Source of the DNA: Ruegeria discodermiae
GTDB lineage: Bacteria; Pseudomonadota; Alphaproteobacteria; Rhodobacterales; Rhodobacteraceae
Assembly: GCF_030758345.1 (NCBI RefSeq)
Contig: NZ_JAVAMO010000001.1
Coordinates: forward strand, 806,001-870,000
DNA: 64,000 nucleotides
Direction: 5' to 3'
Notes under the pieces: model-generated
What the model was told of the DNA's origin: nothing
What the model saw: only the letters and a program-made list of their open reading frames with translations
Databases searched by the model: none
Program-made: the position numbers and the translations under genes
Shown here: positions 18,297-28,847 of the stretch, piece by piece
How the letters are laid out: each line of letters opens with the position of its first letter
How positions within the stretch are numbered: the stretch's first letter is position 1

Positions 18297-20341
18297 GGCC
18301 TGCGCCCTGCCCCTTTGGCGCGCGTCCCGTGCCAAAGGCGCTGCTGTGTGGCCTTGCTGGCAGCGATCTTACCAGTGTTGCTGATCGACAGGCTGCCGGT
18401 TCGGCGCAGCTTGGCAGGATCGAAGATGCGGCAGCCGCCGGACAGATCCAGCGGCACGGCTGTCACGATGATCTGGTCCGCCGCGCATTCGGTGACTGTT
18501 TGCGCCGCCCTCTTACCCGCAACATGCACGATCTGCCAGGACCCCAGCCGCATTTTCGGCACGGGCCCTTCGCTTGCGGTCCAACGGGTCGCCGCCGCTG
18601 CCTGATCCTTGCCGTCACCATCGTTTTCCAGCCACACCTTGGCCACGAACCCGCTGCCCCTGGCCCGGCTGAGCGCCCGGCCCGTCTCGGTCATCACGCC
18701 AACCAGCTTGCCGCTATCGGCGATCAGCACCTGCGGACGCTCGGCCCCCGCCCAGAGTCCAAACGCACAGAGCACCGGCACAACGCCCACCCATCGCAAT
18801 CGACCTTGCCACAGGATCACAAAAAGCGCGCCCAATGAGAGGAGCGGCAGAACCAGCGGGCCGGGGCTGACCACAAAGCCGCGCGCGCCTTCCAGCGCCG
18901 CCACGTAATGGGCGACCCCCAATATCCATGTCAGCCCCAGCCCCATCAGCTTCAACCCGATCCAACCCAGCCCGAAAGGCGACAGGCAAAGGGCCAGAAC
19001 CGCCGCCGGGATCACCAGCAGACCCATCAACGGCACCGAGAGCAGATTGGCAGGCAGGCCATAATGCGCGATGGCGTTGAAATGCGCCGCCGCCACCGGT
19101 GCGGTGGCAAACCCCGCCACGGCGGAGGAGATCACAACCCCCGCCGTCGGTTTCAGCCATTTGGGCAGCACCGAAGCCTCCCACCTCCGGATGGCGCCAA
19201 AGACCGCGACCAGTGCCGTGGTTGCCGCAAAGGACATCTGGAACCCGGGGCTGAGCAGGGATTCGGGCCGCAGCACCAGAACGATCAGCGCCGCCATGGC
19301 CACGGCGCGCAGCGAAATCGCGCGGCGATCCACCAGCACCGCGCAGAGCATCACCGAGACCATGATAAAGGCGCGCTCAGTCGCAACATTGCCACCCGAG
19401 AGCGCCAGATAGACCGCCGCCGCCAGCAGCGCGCCGATCGCGGCCAGTTTCTTGACCGGCCAGCGCAGCGCCAAAGGCGGGATAAGGCAGAGCCCGAACC
19501 GCAGGGCAGCAAAGACAAAACCGGTCAGCAACCCCATATGCAGCCCCGAAATCGCCAGCAGATGCGCCAGGTTGCTGGCCCGCAGAGCATCAAGGGTGGC
19601 CAGGCTCACGCCGCTGCGGTCGCCGGTTGTGACCGCAGCCGCGAAGCCTCCCACATCGCCGGGCAGCACCTGCCGGATGTGATCCGACACCGCCATGCGC
19701 AGGGCGAAAATCCGCATCCTCAGGCTTCCCAATTCAGGCGGTGCCACCGCCAGAACCGGAACGCGCGTATAGCCCACCGCGCCGATGCTCTTGAACCAGG
19801 CATGGCGGCGAAAATCGAACCCGCCGGGCTCGACCGGGCCTTGCGGGGGCGACAGATGCCCAGTGGTCATGACCTGCTGGCCCGGCACCAGTTGCGCAAC
19901 AGCATTGCCATGCAGCGACATGCGGACCCGGCGCGGCGTTTCAACCGGTGCGACACGCAGCAGTCGAACCCGGTCCAGCGTGACGCGTGGCGCATCCGAG
20001 GCCGACCGGTCCAGCCCGACCACGCGACCCTCAACCGGGCCGTAATAGTGCCAGTCCAGCACCGGTCCGGCGACCTGATGGGCGCGGTAGCCAGACGACA
20101 GGAACCCGACGGCGGCAAGGGCCAGCGCGGCTCCGATCGGCGTCCATGCGCCGGGACGGCGCCGCGCGACCCAGATGCCCGATAGCCCCGCCAGCGCCAC
20201 CGTCAGGTAAAATGCGCGGGACGGCTCCTGCGGCAGCAGGAAATACGCGCCGATCCCCAGCGCCATGCAGACCGGCGCCCAGGGAAACAGGTATCCGCGC
20301 TGCGCCAGCAGCGCCGCCTCGATCCGCGCCAGAACGCGCAT
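18290..20341 (-). CDS. comEC: ComEC/Rec2-type DNA uptake channel protein
   Basis: Inner-membrane protein thought to pass single-stranded DNA into the cytoplasm. The 683-residue protein has an N-terminal DUF4131-type region with two or three membrane helices, an OB-like soluble part, and the competence membrane domain with the hallmark [15 protein letters not shown] followed by many helices to about residue 530. After a final pair of helices there is only about 140 residues of soluble tail ([20 protein letters not shown]...), and I cannot find the HxHxDH metallo-beta-lactamase motif that longer ComEC proteins have. AGGAG precedes the ATG. Confidence 0.9.
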   Translation of the reverse strand: MRVLARIEAALLAQRGYLFPWAPVCMALGIGAYFLLPQEPSRAFYLTVALAGLSGIWVARRRPGAWTPIGAALALAAVGFLSSGYRAHQVAGPVLDWHYYGPVEGRVVGLDRSASDAPRVTLDRVRLLRVAPVETPRRVRMSLHGNAVAQLVPGQQVMTTGHLSPPQGPVEPGGFDFRRHAWFKSIGAVGYTRVPVLAVAPPELGSLRMRIFALRMAVSDHIRQVLPGDVGGFAAAVTTGDRSGVSLATLDALRASNLAHLLAISGLHMGLLTGFVFAALRFGLCLIPPLALRWPVKKLAAIGALLAAAVYLALSGGNVATERAFIMVSVMLCAVLVDRRAISLRAVAMAALIVLVLRPESLLSPGFQMSFAATTALVAVFGAIRRWEASVLPKWLKPTAGVVISSAVAGFATAPVAAAHFNAIAHYGLPANLLSVPLMGLLVIPAAVLALCLSPFGLGWIGLKLMGLGLTWILGVAHYVAALEGARGFVVSPGPLVLPLLSLGALFVILWQGRLRWVGVVPVLCAFGLWAGAERPQVLIADSGKLVGVMTETGRALSRARGSGFVAKVWLENDGDGKDQAAAATRWTASEGPVPKMRLGSWQIVHVAGKRAAQTVTECAADQIIVTAVPLDLSGGCRIFDPAKLRRTGSLSISNTGKIAASKATQQRLWHGTRAKGAGRRPQ

Positions 20342-20420
20342 GCTTGCTCCTGTCCGTCCGGCTCGTTATTCAGACGCAAACGCTATCTCCCACATGGTTA
20401 CCAAAAGGTAAAAGGCATCG

Positions 20421-21836
20421 ATGTCTGATCAGGTTGTCACCCGTTTCGCCCCGTCTCCGACCGGGTTCCTGCATATCGGCGGCGCGCGCACGGCGCTGTT
20501 CAACTGGCTCTTTGCCCGTGGTCGGGGCGGCAAGTTCCTGTTGCGGATCGAAGATACCGACCGCGAACGCTCCACCCCCGAAGCAACGGCGGCGATTCTG
20601 CAGGGCATGGCGTGGCTGGGCCTTGACCATGATGGCGAGGTGATCAGCCAGTTCGAGGGGGCTGACCGCCATGCCGAAGTCGCGCGGCAATTGCTGACCG
20701 AGGGCAAGGCGTACAAGTGCTTTTCCACCCAGGAGGAGATCGCCGCTTTCCGCGAGCAGGCGCGGGCCGAGGGCAAATCCACCCTCTTCCGCAGCCCTTG
20801 GCGCGAGGCTGATGCCGCGACCCACCCCGATGCGCCCTATGTGATCCGCATCAAGGCCCCGCAGGAGGGTACAACCGTGATCCGAGATCAGGTGCAGGGC
20901 GATGTGACCATCCGCAACGACCAGTTGGACGACATGGTGCTGCTGCGCTCGGACGGCACGCCGGTCTATATGCTGGCCGTGGTTGTGGATGACCACGATA
21001 TGGGCGTGACCCATGTGATCCGGGGCGATGACCACCTCAACAACGCTGCACGGCAGATGATGATTTACGAGGCGATGGGCTGGGAGGTTCCGGTCTGGGC
21101 GCATATCCCGCTGATTCACGGGCCCGACGGCAAGAAACTGTCCAAGCGTCATGGCGCTCTTGGTGCGCAGGAATATCAGGCGATGGGCTATCCCGCCGCC
21201 GGGATGCGCAACTATCTGGCGCGGCTGGGCTGGAGCCATGGAGATGACGAATTCTTTACCGACGCGCAGGCGCGCGACTGGTTCGATCTGGGGGGAATCG
21301 GCAAAAGCCCAGCCCGGTTCGACCTGAAGAAACTGGAAAACCTCTGTGGCCAGCATATTGCAACCACAAATGACGCCGCGCTGCGGCAGGAAATCGAAGC
21401 CTATCTGGCGGCGGCGGAACAACCCACATTGAGTGAAATGCAATCAAACAATCTTGAGCGGGCGATGTTCTGCCTCAAGGATCGTGCGCGCACCTTCCCA
21501 GAACTTCTTGAAAAAGCGGCGTTTGTTCTGGCCTCCCGGCCCATCGTGCCGGATCAGAAAGCCAGCAAAGCCCTAAATTCTGTATCCGATGGTATACTGA
21601 ACGATTTGACGCCGCATCTGCAAAATGCTAGCTGGTCGCGAGAAAGCTTGGAGGAGACCTTAAACGCCTTCTGCGAGGCGCGCGAAACGAAGTTTGGCAA
21701 ACTGGCCGGGCCCCTTCGCGCCGCTTTGGCAGGCCGGTCTGTAACACCTTCGGTGTTTGACATGATGGTCGTTCTGGGTCGTGAAGAAACCCTGGCCCGA
21801 TTGGCAGATGCGGCGGAACTGGTCCGGTCGTCCTGA
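20421..21836 (+). CDS. gltX: Glutamyl-tRNA synthetase
   Basis: Class I aminoacyl-tRNA synthetase charging tRNA-Glu, and possibly tRNA-Gln in lineages that use the amidotransferase route. The 471-residue protein has the HIGH-type motif in [20 protein letters not shown] and the KMSKS-type motif in [17 protein letters not shown], with an alpha-helical anticodon-binding domain in the C-terminal third. It is divergent from comEC and 116 bp upstream of gltA. Alphaproteobacteria often carry two copies; only one is in view. Confidence 0.95.
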   Translation: MSDQVVTRFAPSPTGFLHIGGARTALFNWLFARGRGGKFLLRIEDTDRERSTPEATAAILQGMAWLGLDHDGEVISQFEGADRHAEVARQLLTEGKAYKCFSTQEEIAAFREQARAEGKSTLFRSPWREADAATHPDAPYVIRIKAPQEGTTVIRDQVQGDVTIRNDQLDDMVLLRSDGTPVYMLAVVVDDHDMGVTHVIRGDDHLNNAARQMMIYEAMGWEVPVWAHIPLIHGPDGKKLSKRHGALGAQEYQAMGYPAAGMRNYLARLGWSHGDDEFFTDAQARDWFDLGGIGKSPARFDLKKLENLCGQHIATTNDAALRQEIEAYLAAAEQPTLSEMQSNNLERAMFCLKDRARTFPELLEKAAFVLASRPIVPDQKASKALNSVSDGILNDLTPHLQNASWSRESLEETLNAFCEARETKFGKLAGPLRAALAGRSVTPSVFDMMVVLGREETLARLADAAELVRSS

Positions 21837-21952
21837 CAGGGACCACGCCTCCCCGATAACCCGGCTTGCGCGGCCCCCGCGCGAGCAACATCCGCACGGT
21901 TCTGATGCCTCCGTCTGGCACCATTGTCGTGTTTAAAAGAGGAAGGGACATA

Positions 21953-23248
21953 ATGACTGAAAACAAAAAATCGGCCACGCTGAACGTGCACGGCGAAACC
22001 TATGAATTGCCGATCTTCTCGCCGACTGCCGGTCCGGATGTGATCGACATTCGCAAGCTTTACAGCAATGCAGGCGTTTTCACCTACGACCCCGGCTTCA
22101 CTTCGACCGCAAGTTGCGACAGCACCATCACCTATATTGATGGCGACAAGGGTGAATTGCTGCATCGTGGCTATCCGATCGACCAACTGGCCTCGAAATC
22201 GCATTTCCTCGAAGTCTGCTATCTGATGCTCTATGGCGAACTGCCGAATGCCTCGGATCTTGAGGAATTCGAAACCACCATCACCCGCCACACGATGCTG
22301 CACGAACAGATGCAGTATTTCTATCGCGGCTTCCGCCGAGATGCGCACCCGATGGCGATTATGGTCGGCGTGGTCGGCGCGATGTCGGCCTTCTATCACG
22401 ATTCGACCGACATTCATGATCCGCGTCAGCGAGAGATTGCCTCGCACCGCCTGATCGCCAAGATGCCGACTATCGCGGCCTGGGCCTATAAGTATCACAC
22501 CGGACAGCCTTTTGTGTATCCGCGCAATGATCTGGACTATGCCTCGAACTTCCTGCGCATGTGCTTCAGTGTTCCGGCCGAGGAATATGAGGTCAATCCG
22601 ATCCTCAGCCGCGCGATGGACCGGATCTTTACGCTACATGCCGATCACGAGCAGAACGCCTCGACCTCGACTGTGCGTCTGGCCTCGTCCTCAGGCGCGA
22701 ACCCGTTCGCCTGTATCGCGGCTGGTATCGCTTGTCTCTGGGGTCCGGCCCATGGTGGCGCCAATCAGGCCTGCCTGGAAATGCTGGAAGAGATCGGGTC
22801 GGTGGATCGCATCCCCGAATACATTGCCCGCGCCAAGGACAAAGACGATCCGTTCCGCCTGATGGGTTTTGGTCACCGGGTCTACAAGAACTTCGATCCG
22901 CGCGCGACGGTGATGAAGCAATCCGCGGATGAGGTTCTGGATCTGCTGGGGATCGAGAACAACCCCAAACTGCAGGTCGCCAAAGAGCTTGAAAGAGAAG
23001 CACTGGAAGATCCGTATTTCGCCGAGAAGAAGCTGTTCCCGAATGTCGACTTCTATTCGGGCATCATTCTTGAGGCGATGGGCTTCCCCACATCCATGTT
23101 CACCCCCATCTTCGCGCTCAGCCGCACGGTGGGCTGGGTCAGCCAATGGAAAGAGATGATTGCCGATCCACAAAACAAGATCGGTCGCCCGCGCCAGCTC
23201 TATCTGGGCGAAACCGAGCGCGACTACGTGGATATCGAAAAGCGCTGA
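21953..23248 (+). CDS. gltA: Citrate synthase
   Basis: First step of the TCA cycle: oxaloacetate plus acetyl-CoA gives citrate. The 431-residue size fits the hexameric, NADH-sensitive Gram-negative type. Catalytic His residues are in [16 protein letters not shown] and [15 protein letters not shown]; the catalytic Asp lies in the C-terminal [16 protein letters not shown] block. I start at ATG 21953 behind AGAGGAAGGG rather than 87 bp further upstream. A classic terminator follows, so this is the end of the transcript. Confidence 0.96.
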   Translation: MTENKKSATLNVHGETYELPIFSPTAGPDVIDIRKLYSNAGVFTYDPGFTSTASCDSTITYIDGDKGELLHRGYPIDQLASKSHFLEVCYLMLYGELPNASDLEEFETTITRHTMLHEQMQYFYRGFRRDAHPMAIMVGVVGAMSAFYHDSTDIHDPRQREIASHRLIAKMPTIAAWAYKYHTGQPFVYPRNDLDYASNFLRMCFSVPAEEYEVNPILSRAMDRIFTLHADHEQNASTSTVRLASSSGANPFACIAAGIACLWGPAHGGANQACLEMLEEIGSVDRIPEYIARAKDKDDPFRLMGFGHRVYKNFDPRATVMKQSADEVLDLLGIENNPKLQVAKELEREALEDPYFAEKKLFPNVDFYSGIILEAMGFPTSMFTPIFALSRTVGWVSQWKEMIADPQNKIGRPRQLYLGETERDYVDIEKR

Positions 23249-23271
23249 TCCCATCTCGATCATTCCGAAAG

Positions 23272-23298
23272 GGCCCCGCGACATGCGGGGCCTTTTTT
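23272..23298 (+). terminator. Rho-independent terminator of gltA
   Basis: Perfect 8-bp GC stem GGCCCCGC / GCGGGGCC with a 5-nt loop, followed directly by six T residues, 23 bp after the gltA stop. Confidence 0.93.
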
Positions 23299-23428
23299 GC
23301 TTGCACCGCCCCCGCAACTGGCGCGTTTGGCGAGAAGCCGCGCCATTTGTGGACCCCGAAGCGACGTGCAATACTGACCGCATGGCAGAACTTCAAAACG
23401 CGTAGCGCGACCGGGTCAGAGGGATGTG

Positions 23429-24343
23429 ATGGTCGAAATCGAGTGCCTTTGGGAATGTGACGACGGTCTGGGTGAGACACCCATCTGGGTTGCCGAAGAG
23501 AGTTCGATCTACTGGGCGGATCACGTCGGCCCCTCCATTGATCCAACCGACACGCGAACGCCTTCACTGCGCCGGCTGAACATCGCCACCGGAGCCCGCA
23601 AAACCTGGCAAATGCCGGAGCAGATTGGATCATTTGGGTTTCGCGTCGGCGGCGGCCTTGTTTGCGGCGCGAATTCCGGCTTCTGCACGATCGACCTTGA
23701 TACCGGCGCGTTCGAGAAGGTTTTTGACCCGGAACCCAGGATGCCCAGCACGCGTCTCAACGATGGCAAGATCGACCGACGCGGGCGGTTCTGGTGCGGC
23801 AGCATGGACTCGAGTCTCACGGACGCCTGCTGCCACATCTACTGCCTTGACCCCGACCTCACCTGCCGTAAGGCGGCTGAGGACTATTCCTTTATCGTGA
23901 GCAACGGGATCGCCTTCGACCCAGAGGACACAAGGATGTATTTCGGCGATACGTTCGGCGGCATGATCTATGTGTTCGACTTCGACATCGACGAGGGGCG
24001 CGTCCACAACCGCCGCCCCTTCTTTTCCGTCGAGGATCGCAAGCCCGCCATTGTTGATGGCGCGACGGTCGATGCCGAGGGGTATTATTGGTTTGCGTTG
24101 AATCTCGGTGGCAAGATCTTGCGGGTCGATCCGAAAGGCCGCCTTGACCGCGAGATCGACATGCCGGTGCGCAGCCCCACCTGCGTGGCATTTGGCGGTG
24201 ACAATTACGAGACGCTTTTTGTCACCTCGCAACAGGCGTTTCTGACACCTGAGGAACTCGCCCATCATCCTCTGCCCGGCAGCCTTTTTGCCATCCATGG
24301 GCTTGGTGTGCGTGGCCTGCCGGAGCCGCAATTCGGCGCCTAA
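23429..24343 (+). CDS. SMP-30/gluconolactonase family hydrolase
   Basis: A six-bladed beta-propeller lactonase, 304 residues. Metal-ligand positions of the SMP-30 family are visible: Glu in LGETPIWV, Asn in STRLNDGKIDRRGRFWCG, Asn in IVSNGIAF, and Asp in VDGATVDAEGYYW. Relatives hydrolyse sugar lactones such as gluconolactone or arabinolactone; the substrate here is unknown because no sugar-pathway gene is adjacent. I use ATG 23429; an in-frame GTG lies directly before it. It is convergent, with an 8-bp gap, to the next gene. Confidence 0.87.
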   Translation: MVEIECLWECDDGLGETPIWVAEESSIYWADHVGPSIDPTDTRTPSLRRLNIATGARKTWQMPEQIGSFGFRVGGGLVCGANSGFCTIDLDTGAFEKVFDPEPRMPSTRLNDGKIDRRGRFWCGSMDSSLTDACCHIYCLDPDLTCRKAAEDYSFIVSNGIAFDPEDTRMYFGDTFGGMIYVFDFDIDEGRVHNRRPFFSVEDRKPAIVDGATVDAEGYYWFALNLGGKILRVDPKGRLDREIDMPVRSPTCVAFGGDNYETLFVTSQQAFLTPEELAHHPLPGSLFAIHGLGVRGLPEPQFGA

Positions 24344-24351
24344 CAGCGTGT

Positions 24352-24909
24352 CTACATCATCGCGGCGGGCGATTGCGAGGTGAAGACCCGGATATAGTCG
24401 CCGGGTGACGAGCCTGCCCAGTAGACCCAGAGGCGAAACGGGTCCTCCTCCTCAATCCAGACATAATCGCCGGGCTCAAGACCGCGCAGGTCGGTGCTGA
24501 TGTAATTGACTGAGGTATTGGCCAGAAAATCGGTGGCATCCATGGACGCGGGCAGCGCCGCCACACCGAGGATCGGCGCGTCAAAATCCACATAGCCGTA
24601 GTGGATTCCATTGTAGCTGTCGAAAAAGACGTAGTGGCTGGCGATCACCATGCCCGCCGGAATCTCGCCGCCTTCGCCGCCGATATCAACTCTGATCGGG
24701 GCCTCCAGCGTGATGTTCTGATCCTCGTCAAAAGCGTAGAGATTGTTGGTATTGAAATTGTCTGCCCCCACATCAAAGGGCGTGGTCGTGTCCAGTTTGA
24801 CAAACTCTCCGGCCCCGCTTTGCCGCAGGATGCGCCCGTCCAGAACCGTCGCAAGCGCCTGCTGAGAGCCCATCGCACAAAGCAGCGCCGCTATCAGTGA
24901 TCTTTTCAT
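24352..24909 (-). CDS. Secreted protein of unknown function
   Basis: A 185-residue protein with a clear Sec signal peptide (MKRSLIAALLCAMGSQQALA). The mature part is acidic and rich in Asp, Gly and Tyr and has no recognised motif. The segments VIASHYVFFDSYNGIHYGYV and GLEPGDYVWIEEEDPFRLWV suggest a compact beta fold, and I see no C-terminal anchor. I start at ATG 24909, directly behind GGGAGAG; a longer frame to 24984 would add basic residues before the signal. It lies downstream of the radical-SAM gene on the same strand, 102 bp away, so co-expression is possible. Confidence 0.72.
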   Translation of the reverse strand: MKRSLIAALLCAMGSQQALATVLDGRILRQSGAGEFVKLDTTTPFDVGADNFNTNNLYAFDEDQNITLEAPIRVDIGGEGGEIPAGMVIASHYVFFDSYNGIHYGYVDFDAPILGVAALPASMDATDFLANTSVNYISTDLRGLEPGDYVWIEEEDPFRLWVYWAGSSPGDYIRVFTSQSPAAMM

Positions 24910-25011
24910 TCGGCACTCTCCCAGGCGGCGTCTGCCCTTACGTGGTAAGCAGGCCTTGCCCCGCCGACCAGCATCGCGCGCCATTCTCGCAGAAACGTGA
25001 AACTCAGCGCC

Positions 25012-26091
25012 TCAGAACAGGCTCAGTTGATCCCCGGCTTGCGGCGGGACCGCAAAAAGGTCGGTTCTGAGCGGCGGGGCCTCTATCGACAGGCCGAGCC
25101 TGCGGCAGGCGGTCCTGAACCGTTGCGCCACCATCTCGGCGCAAGGGCCCTGCCCCTGCATCCGATGCCCCCAACGCGCGTCATATTCCTTGCCGCCATG
25201 CATCTCGCGCAGCCGCGCCATCACGCGTGCAGCCCGGTCCGGGTAATGCGCGGCCAGCCATTCCTGCCAGAGCGCCGAGACCTCGCGCGGCAGACGCAGC
25301 ATGATCCAGCTTGCGGTCGTTGCCCCGGCCTCGGCCCCCGCCTCCAACAGCGCCTCAAGCTCATGATCGCTCAACCCCGGCACCAATGGCGAGGTCATCA
25401 CCCGCACCGGCACGCCCGCCTCAGTCAATCGCCGGATCATCGTGAGACGCCGCGCGGGCGACGGCGCGCGCGGCTCCATCCGGCGCGACAGATCCGTGTC
25501 CAGCGTGGTCAGCGAAATCCCCACCCGTATCAGCCCCCGGGCAGCCATTGGCGCCAGAATATCCAGATCCCGTTCGATCAGCGCGCCTTTTGTGACAATC
25601 GCCACCGGATGGTTGAAATCGGCCAGCACCTGCAGACAGGCGCGCGCAATGCAATGATCGCGCTCGACCGGTTGGTAGGGGTCGGTATTGGTGCCGATCG
25701 CCATGGTCGCTACCTTGTAGCGCCGCGCCGACAATTCCCGCCGTAGAACCACTGCGGCGTTGGGCCGCGCCACCAGAACACTCTCGAAATCCAACCCCGG
25801 TGACAGGCCCAGATAGGCATGGGTTGGCCGTGCAAAACAATAGACGCAGCCATGCTCGCACCCCCGATACGGGTTGATCGAGCGGTCAAATGGCAGATCG
25901 GGCGAACGGTTATAGGTGATCAGGCTGCGCGCCTGCTCCATCCGCAGCTCGGTACGCAACAACGTCGCCTCTTCAGCTATATCCCAGCCATCCCAGACCT
26001 CTTCACGAGCCAGCTCAAACCGCCCGGACGCGTTCGAAACCGCACCGCGAGCGGGCCTGCGCTGCGCCGAAAAAGGAGAAGATTGATCCAT
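25012..26091 (-). CDS. Radical SAM protein of the PA0069 / Rv2578c (SPL-like) family
   Basis: A 359-residue [4Fe-4S] radical-SAM enzyme. The cluster motif is C-x3-C-x2-C in NPYRGCEHGCVYCFARPTHAYL, the signature of the PA0069/Rv2578c group related to spore photoproduct lyase. Later blocks include ATMAIGTNTDPYQPVERD, VAIVTKGALIERD and VRVMTSPLVPGLSD. Substrate is not established. A perfect LexA box lies 13-27 bp upstream of the start codon, which implies SOS control and a DNA-damage role. With the box so close to ATG, the transcript is likely to have a very short leader. Confidence 0.9.
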   Translation of the reverse strand: MDQSSPFSAQRRPARGAVSNASGRFELAREEVWDGWDIAEEATLLRTELRMEQARSLITYNRSPDLPFDRSINPYRGCEHGCVYCFARPTHAYLGLSPGLDFESVLVARPNAAVVLRRELSARRYKVATMAIGTNTDPYQPVERDHCIARACLQVLADFNHPVAIVTKGALIERDLDILAPMAARGLIRVGISLTTLDTDLSRRMEPRAPSPARRLTMIRRLTEAGVPVRVMTSPLVPGLSDHELEALLEAGAEAGATTASWIMLRLPREVSALWQEWLAAHYPDRAARVMARLREMHGGKEYDARWGHRMQGQGPCAEMVAQRFRTACRRLGLSIEAPPLRTDLFAVPPQAGDQLSLF

Positions 26092-26103
26092 ATCCCCAGA
26101 CTA

Positions 26104-26118
26104 GAACATAACAAGAAC
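26104..26118 (-). promoter_or_regulatory. LexA (SOS) box upstream of the radical SAM gene
   Basis: On the gene strand GTTC-TTGTTAT-GTTC; on the plus strand GAAC-N7-GAAC, identical in form to the lexA autoregulatory box at 17551-17565. It sits 12 bp before the ATG at 26091. A chance perfect match is possible in 64 kb, but its promoter position makes it convincing. Confidence 0.8.
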
Positions 26119-26301
26119 AATCACAACAAACGCATCATCTTCCTGCAAATTTCTCATTTCCGGATTTCCGAATTCGTCTCTATAGGTCGGTTGTAGCTTC
26201 ACCTGTGTCGCAATTAACGCAGTCGATTTGCGCCCTTTTGAGCAAAAAGAAACAAGAAATAGCCTAGGGTCACATACCCGTAACACCGAGGAATCGCGCG
26301 C

Positions 26302-27000
<699 letters not shown>

Positions 27001-27028
27001 CGGCACGTTTCCGAGAACACGCAGATCG

Positions 27029-27057
27029 GGGCGGGCCGCAATCGGCGCCGCCCTTTT
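27029..27057 (+). terminator. Terminator-like hairpin between the corrinoid gene and DUF1638 gene
   Basis: GGGCGG pairs with CCGCCC, extended by an inner GCC/GGC with one bulge and a 6-nt loop, then TTTT. It sits 29 bp after the corrinoid gene. It may terminate that transcript fully or only partly, which would set unequal levels of the two proteins. Confidence 0.65.
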
Positions 27058-27087
27058 CATTTACCCTAAACGCGGGGGAGAAAAGCA

Positions 27088-27741
27088 ATGATCAGCGATA
27101 CGGAACTGACACAGAAAGGCCTGCCAGCGCGTGGCGAGGGGCGGATTCTGCTCATCGCCTGTGGTGCGCTGGCGCGCGAGATTCTCGCCCTGATCAAGGC
27201 CAATGGCTGGTCGCATATGACCCTGACCTGCCTACCCGCGATCTATCACCTCCACCCTGAGAATATCCCGCAGGCTGTCGAAGACGCGGTGTTGAAGAAC
27301 CGCGAAGATTATGACGACATCTTTGTGGTCTATGCCGATTGTGGCACCGGCGGGCTGCTGCAATCGCTCTGCGACCGGCTGGGCGTCCAGATGGTTGCCG
27401 GGCCGCATTGCTATTCCTTCTTCGAAGGCAATGACCGTTTTGCCGAGTTGGCCGAAGACGAGTTCACCGCCTTCTATCTCACCGATTTTCTGGTGCGCCA
27501 GTTCGACGCCTTCATCTGGAAACCGATGGGGCTCGACCGGCATCCCGAATTGCGTGACATGTATTTCGGAAATTACACCAAGCTGGTCTATCAGGCCCAG
27601 ATCGACGACCCAGAGCTGACCGAAAAGGCCCGCGCCTGCGCCGAGCGCATGGGCCTTGAATTCGAGCGCCGCTTCACCGGATATGGCGACCTGAAAACCG
27701 CCCTTGCCGCCCTCGACCGCGATCCCGCTTCATCCGGCTGA
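27088..27741 (+). CDS. DUF1638 family protein
   Basis: A 217-residue cytoplasmic protein of the DUF1638 family: LLIACGALAREILALIK, LTCLPAIYHLHPENIP, the DDIFVVYADCGTGGLL motif and MVAGPHCYSFFEGNDRF are its recognisable blocks. Several conserved Cys and His (ACG, TCLPA, ADCGTGG, GPHCYSF) suggest metal or corrinoid handling. The family is often found next to corrinoid proteins and B12-dependent methyltransferases, as here, but has no proven function that I know. A GGGG-type ribosome site precedes the ATG. Confidence 0.85.
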   Translation: MISDTELTQKGLPARGEGRILLIACGALAREILALIKANGWSHMTLTCLPAIYHLHPENIPQAVEDAVLKNREDYDDIFVVYADCGTGGLLQSLCDRLGVQMVAGPHCYSFFEGNDRFAELAEDEFTAFYLTDFLVRQFDAFIWKPMGLDRHPELRDMYFGNYTKLVYQAQIDDPELTEKARACAERMGLEFERRFTGYGDLKTALAALDRDPASSG

Positions 27742-27764
27742 AAATATCCCGGGGGTGAGGCCCA

Positions 27765-28175
27765 TCAGACGTTTTCCGCCGCCACCTCACGGATACGCTC
27801 AATCATCGAGCGCAACCCGTTCGAGCGCTGCGCCGACAGATGGTCGTTCAACCCCAGCCGCTCCAACTCGGCCCTCGCATCGATTTTGGGCACATCGCCC
27901 ACGGGCGTGTCATTATAGAGCGCACGCAGCACCGCGATCAGACCACGCACGATCAGCGCATCGCTGTCGCCGTCAAAGCGGAACACCCCGTTTTCGATCA
28001 CCGGATGCAGCCAGACCTGGCTCGCGCAGCCATGCACCTTGGTGGCAGGCACTTTCAGCGCGTCATTCAGGGGCGCCATCGCTTTGCCCTGCTCGATCAC
28101 ATGGCGATAGCGATCTTCCCAGTCGTCGAGAAACTCGAAATCCTCGACAATATCTTCAAAGGCTGGGCGGGCCAT
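27765..28175 (-). CDS. sufE: SufE family sulfur acceptor
   Basis: Accepts persulfide sulfur from a cysteine desulfurase (SufS) for iron-sulfur cluster assembly. The 136-residue protein has the acceptor Cys in VHGCASQVWL and the SufE helix LRSMIERIREVA at the C-terminus. I start at the ATG at 28175, placed 8 nt after GGAG; the ATG at 28190, which has no ribosome site, would add five residues. No other suf gene is adjacent. It is convergent with the DUF1638 gene. Confidence 0.9.
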   Translation of the reverse strand: MARPAFEDIVEDFEFLDDWEDRYRHVIEQGKAMAPLNDALKVPATKVHGCASQVWLHPVIENGVFRFDGDSDALIVRGLIAVLRALYNDTPVGDVPKIDARAELERLGLNDHLSAQRSNGLRSMIERIREVAAENV

Positions 28176-28316
28176 CGGTGTCTCCGTCATCAGGCATGTC
28201 TGAACCGTGACCTAAGGCGGCCCTGCCCGCCTGTCCAGACCCGCGATGGGTTTTCAAGCGCCGCTGGATAGGCTAACCGGTTTCAAGGCAAGATGAATTG
28301 ACCGGGGCGGTTGCAG

Positions 28317-28844
28317 ATGCGGGTTTCATTGACAGTTCTACTGATCGGATCACTGACGCTGAGCGCGTGCAGCGCATGGCGCGAGTCGCGTGTGAACCCG
28401 TCAAACTGGTTTGGCGGACCGGAACCGGTGTCGGTCAATGTTGACAGTGAAGGCGCGGTCAATCCGCTGCTGCCGTCCGAGGATGACAGACTCGGCCTCT
28501 TTGACCGGCCCGAGCCGGTGGATACCTCCGTTCCGATCACAAAACTGACCACGATGCGGGTTGAGAAGACCAATAGCGGCGCGATCATCTACGTGACCGG
28601 CGTTGCTCAGCGGCAAGGCGCGTTTGATGCGTTCATGCGCCGCAACCGTTCCGAGGAAAACACCAAGAACGGCGTGCTCAGCTACACCTTTCGCGTGACG
28701 TATCCTGAGGGTGCCACCTTGCAAGGGGATGAGGCGTCGCGCACAATTCATGACGCAATCACGGTCTCGAACGAAACGCTGGAAGGCATCCGGCTGATCC
28801 GGGTGACCGCCGAGCAGAACGCGCTGGAATCACGCCGCCGCTGA
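28317..28844 (+). CDS. Predicted lipoprotein, function unknown
   Basis: A 175-residue protein with a lipobox (TLSAC, Cys18) after a short hydrophobic signal, so membrane-anchored on the periplasmic side. The first third of the mature part is Pro/Asn-rich (RVNPSNWFGGPEPVSV), then comes a globular domain (ITKLTTMRVEKTNSGAIIYVTG ... TFRVTYPEGATLQG) that looks all-beta. The N-terminal SRVNPSNWFG pattern is familiar from roseobacter hypothetical lipoproteins, without known role. ATG 28317 is preferred to a TTG two codons earlier. It is divergent from sufE and convergent with rnd. Confidence 0.72.
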   Translation: MRVSLTVLLIGSLTLSACSAWRESRVNPSNWFGGPEPVSVNVDSEGAVNPLLPSEDDRLGLFDRPEPVDTSVPITKLTTMRVEKTNSGAIIYVTGVAQRQGAFDAFMRRNRSEENTKNGVLSYTFRVTYPEGATLQGDEASRTIHDAITVSNETLEGIRLIRVTAEQNALESRRR

Positions 28845-28847
28845 GCC

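Noticed and set aside
18908-20185. 425-codon open frame on the plus strand
   Set aside because: Antisense to comEC; extreme Arg/Gln/His composition and no ribosome site.
26119-26301. SAM-II or cobalamin riboswitch before the corrinoid gene
   Set aside because: The 180 bp contain neither core. Only ordinary AT-rich promoter-like sequence is visible.
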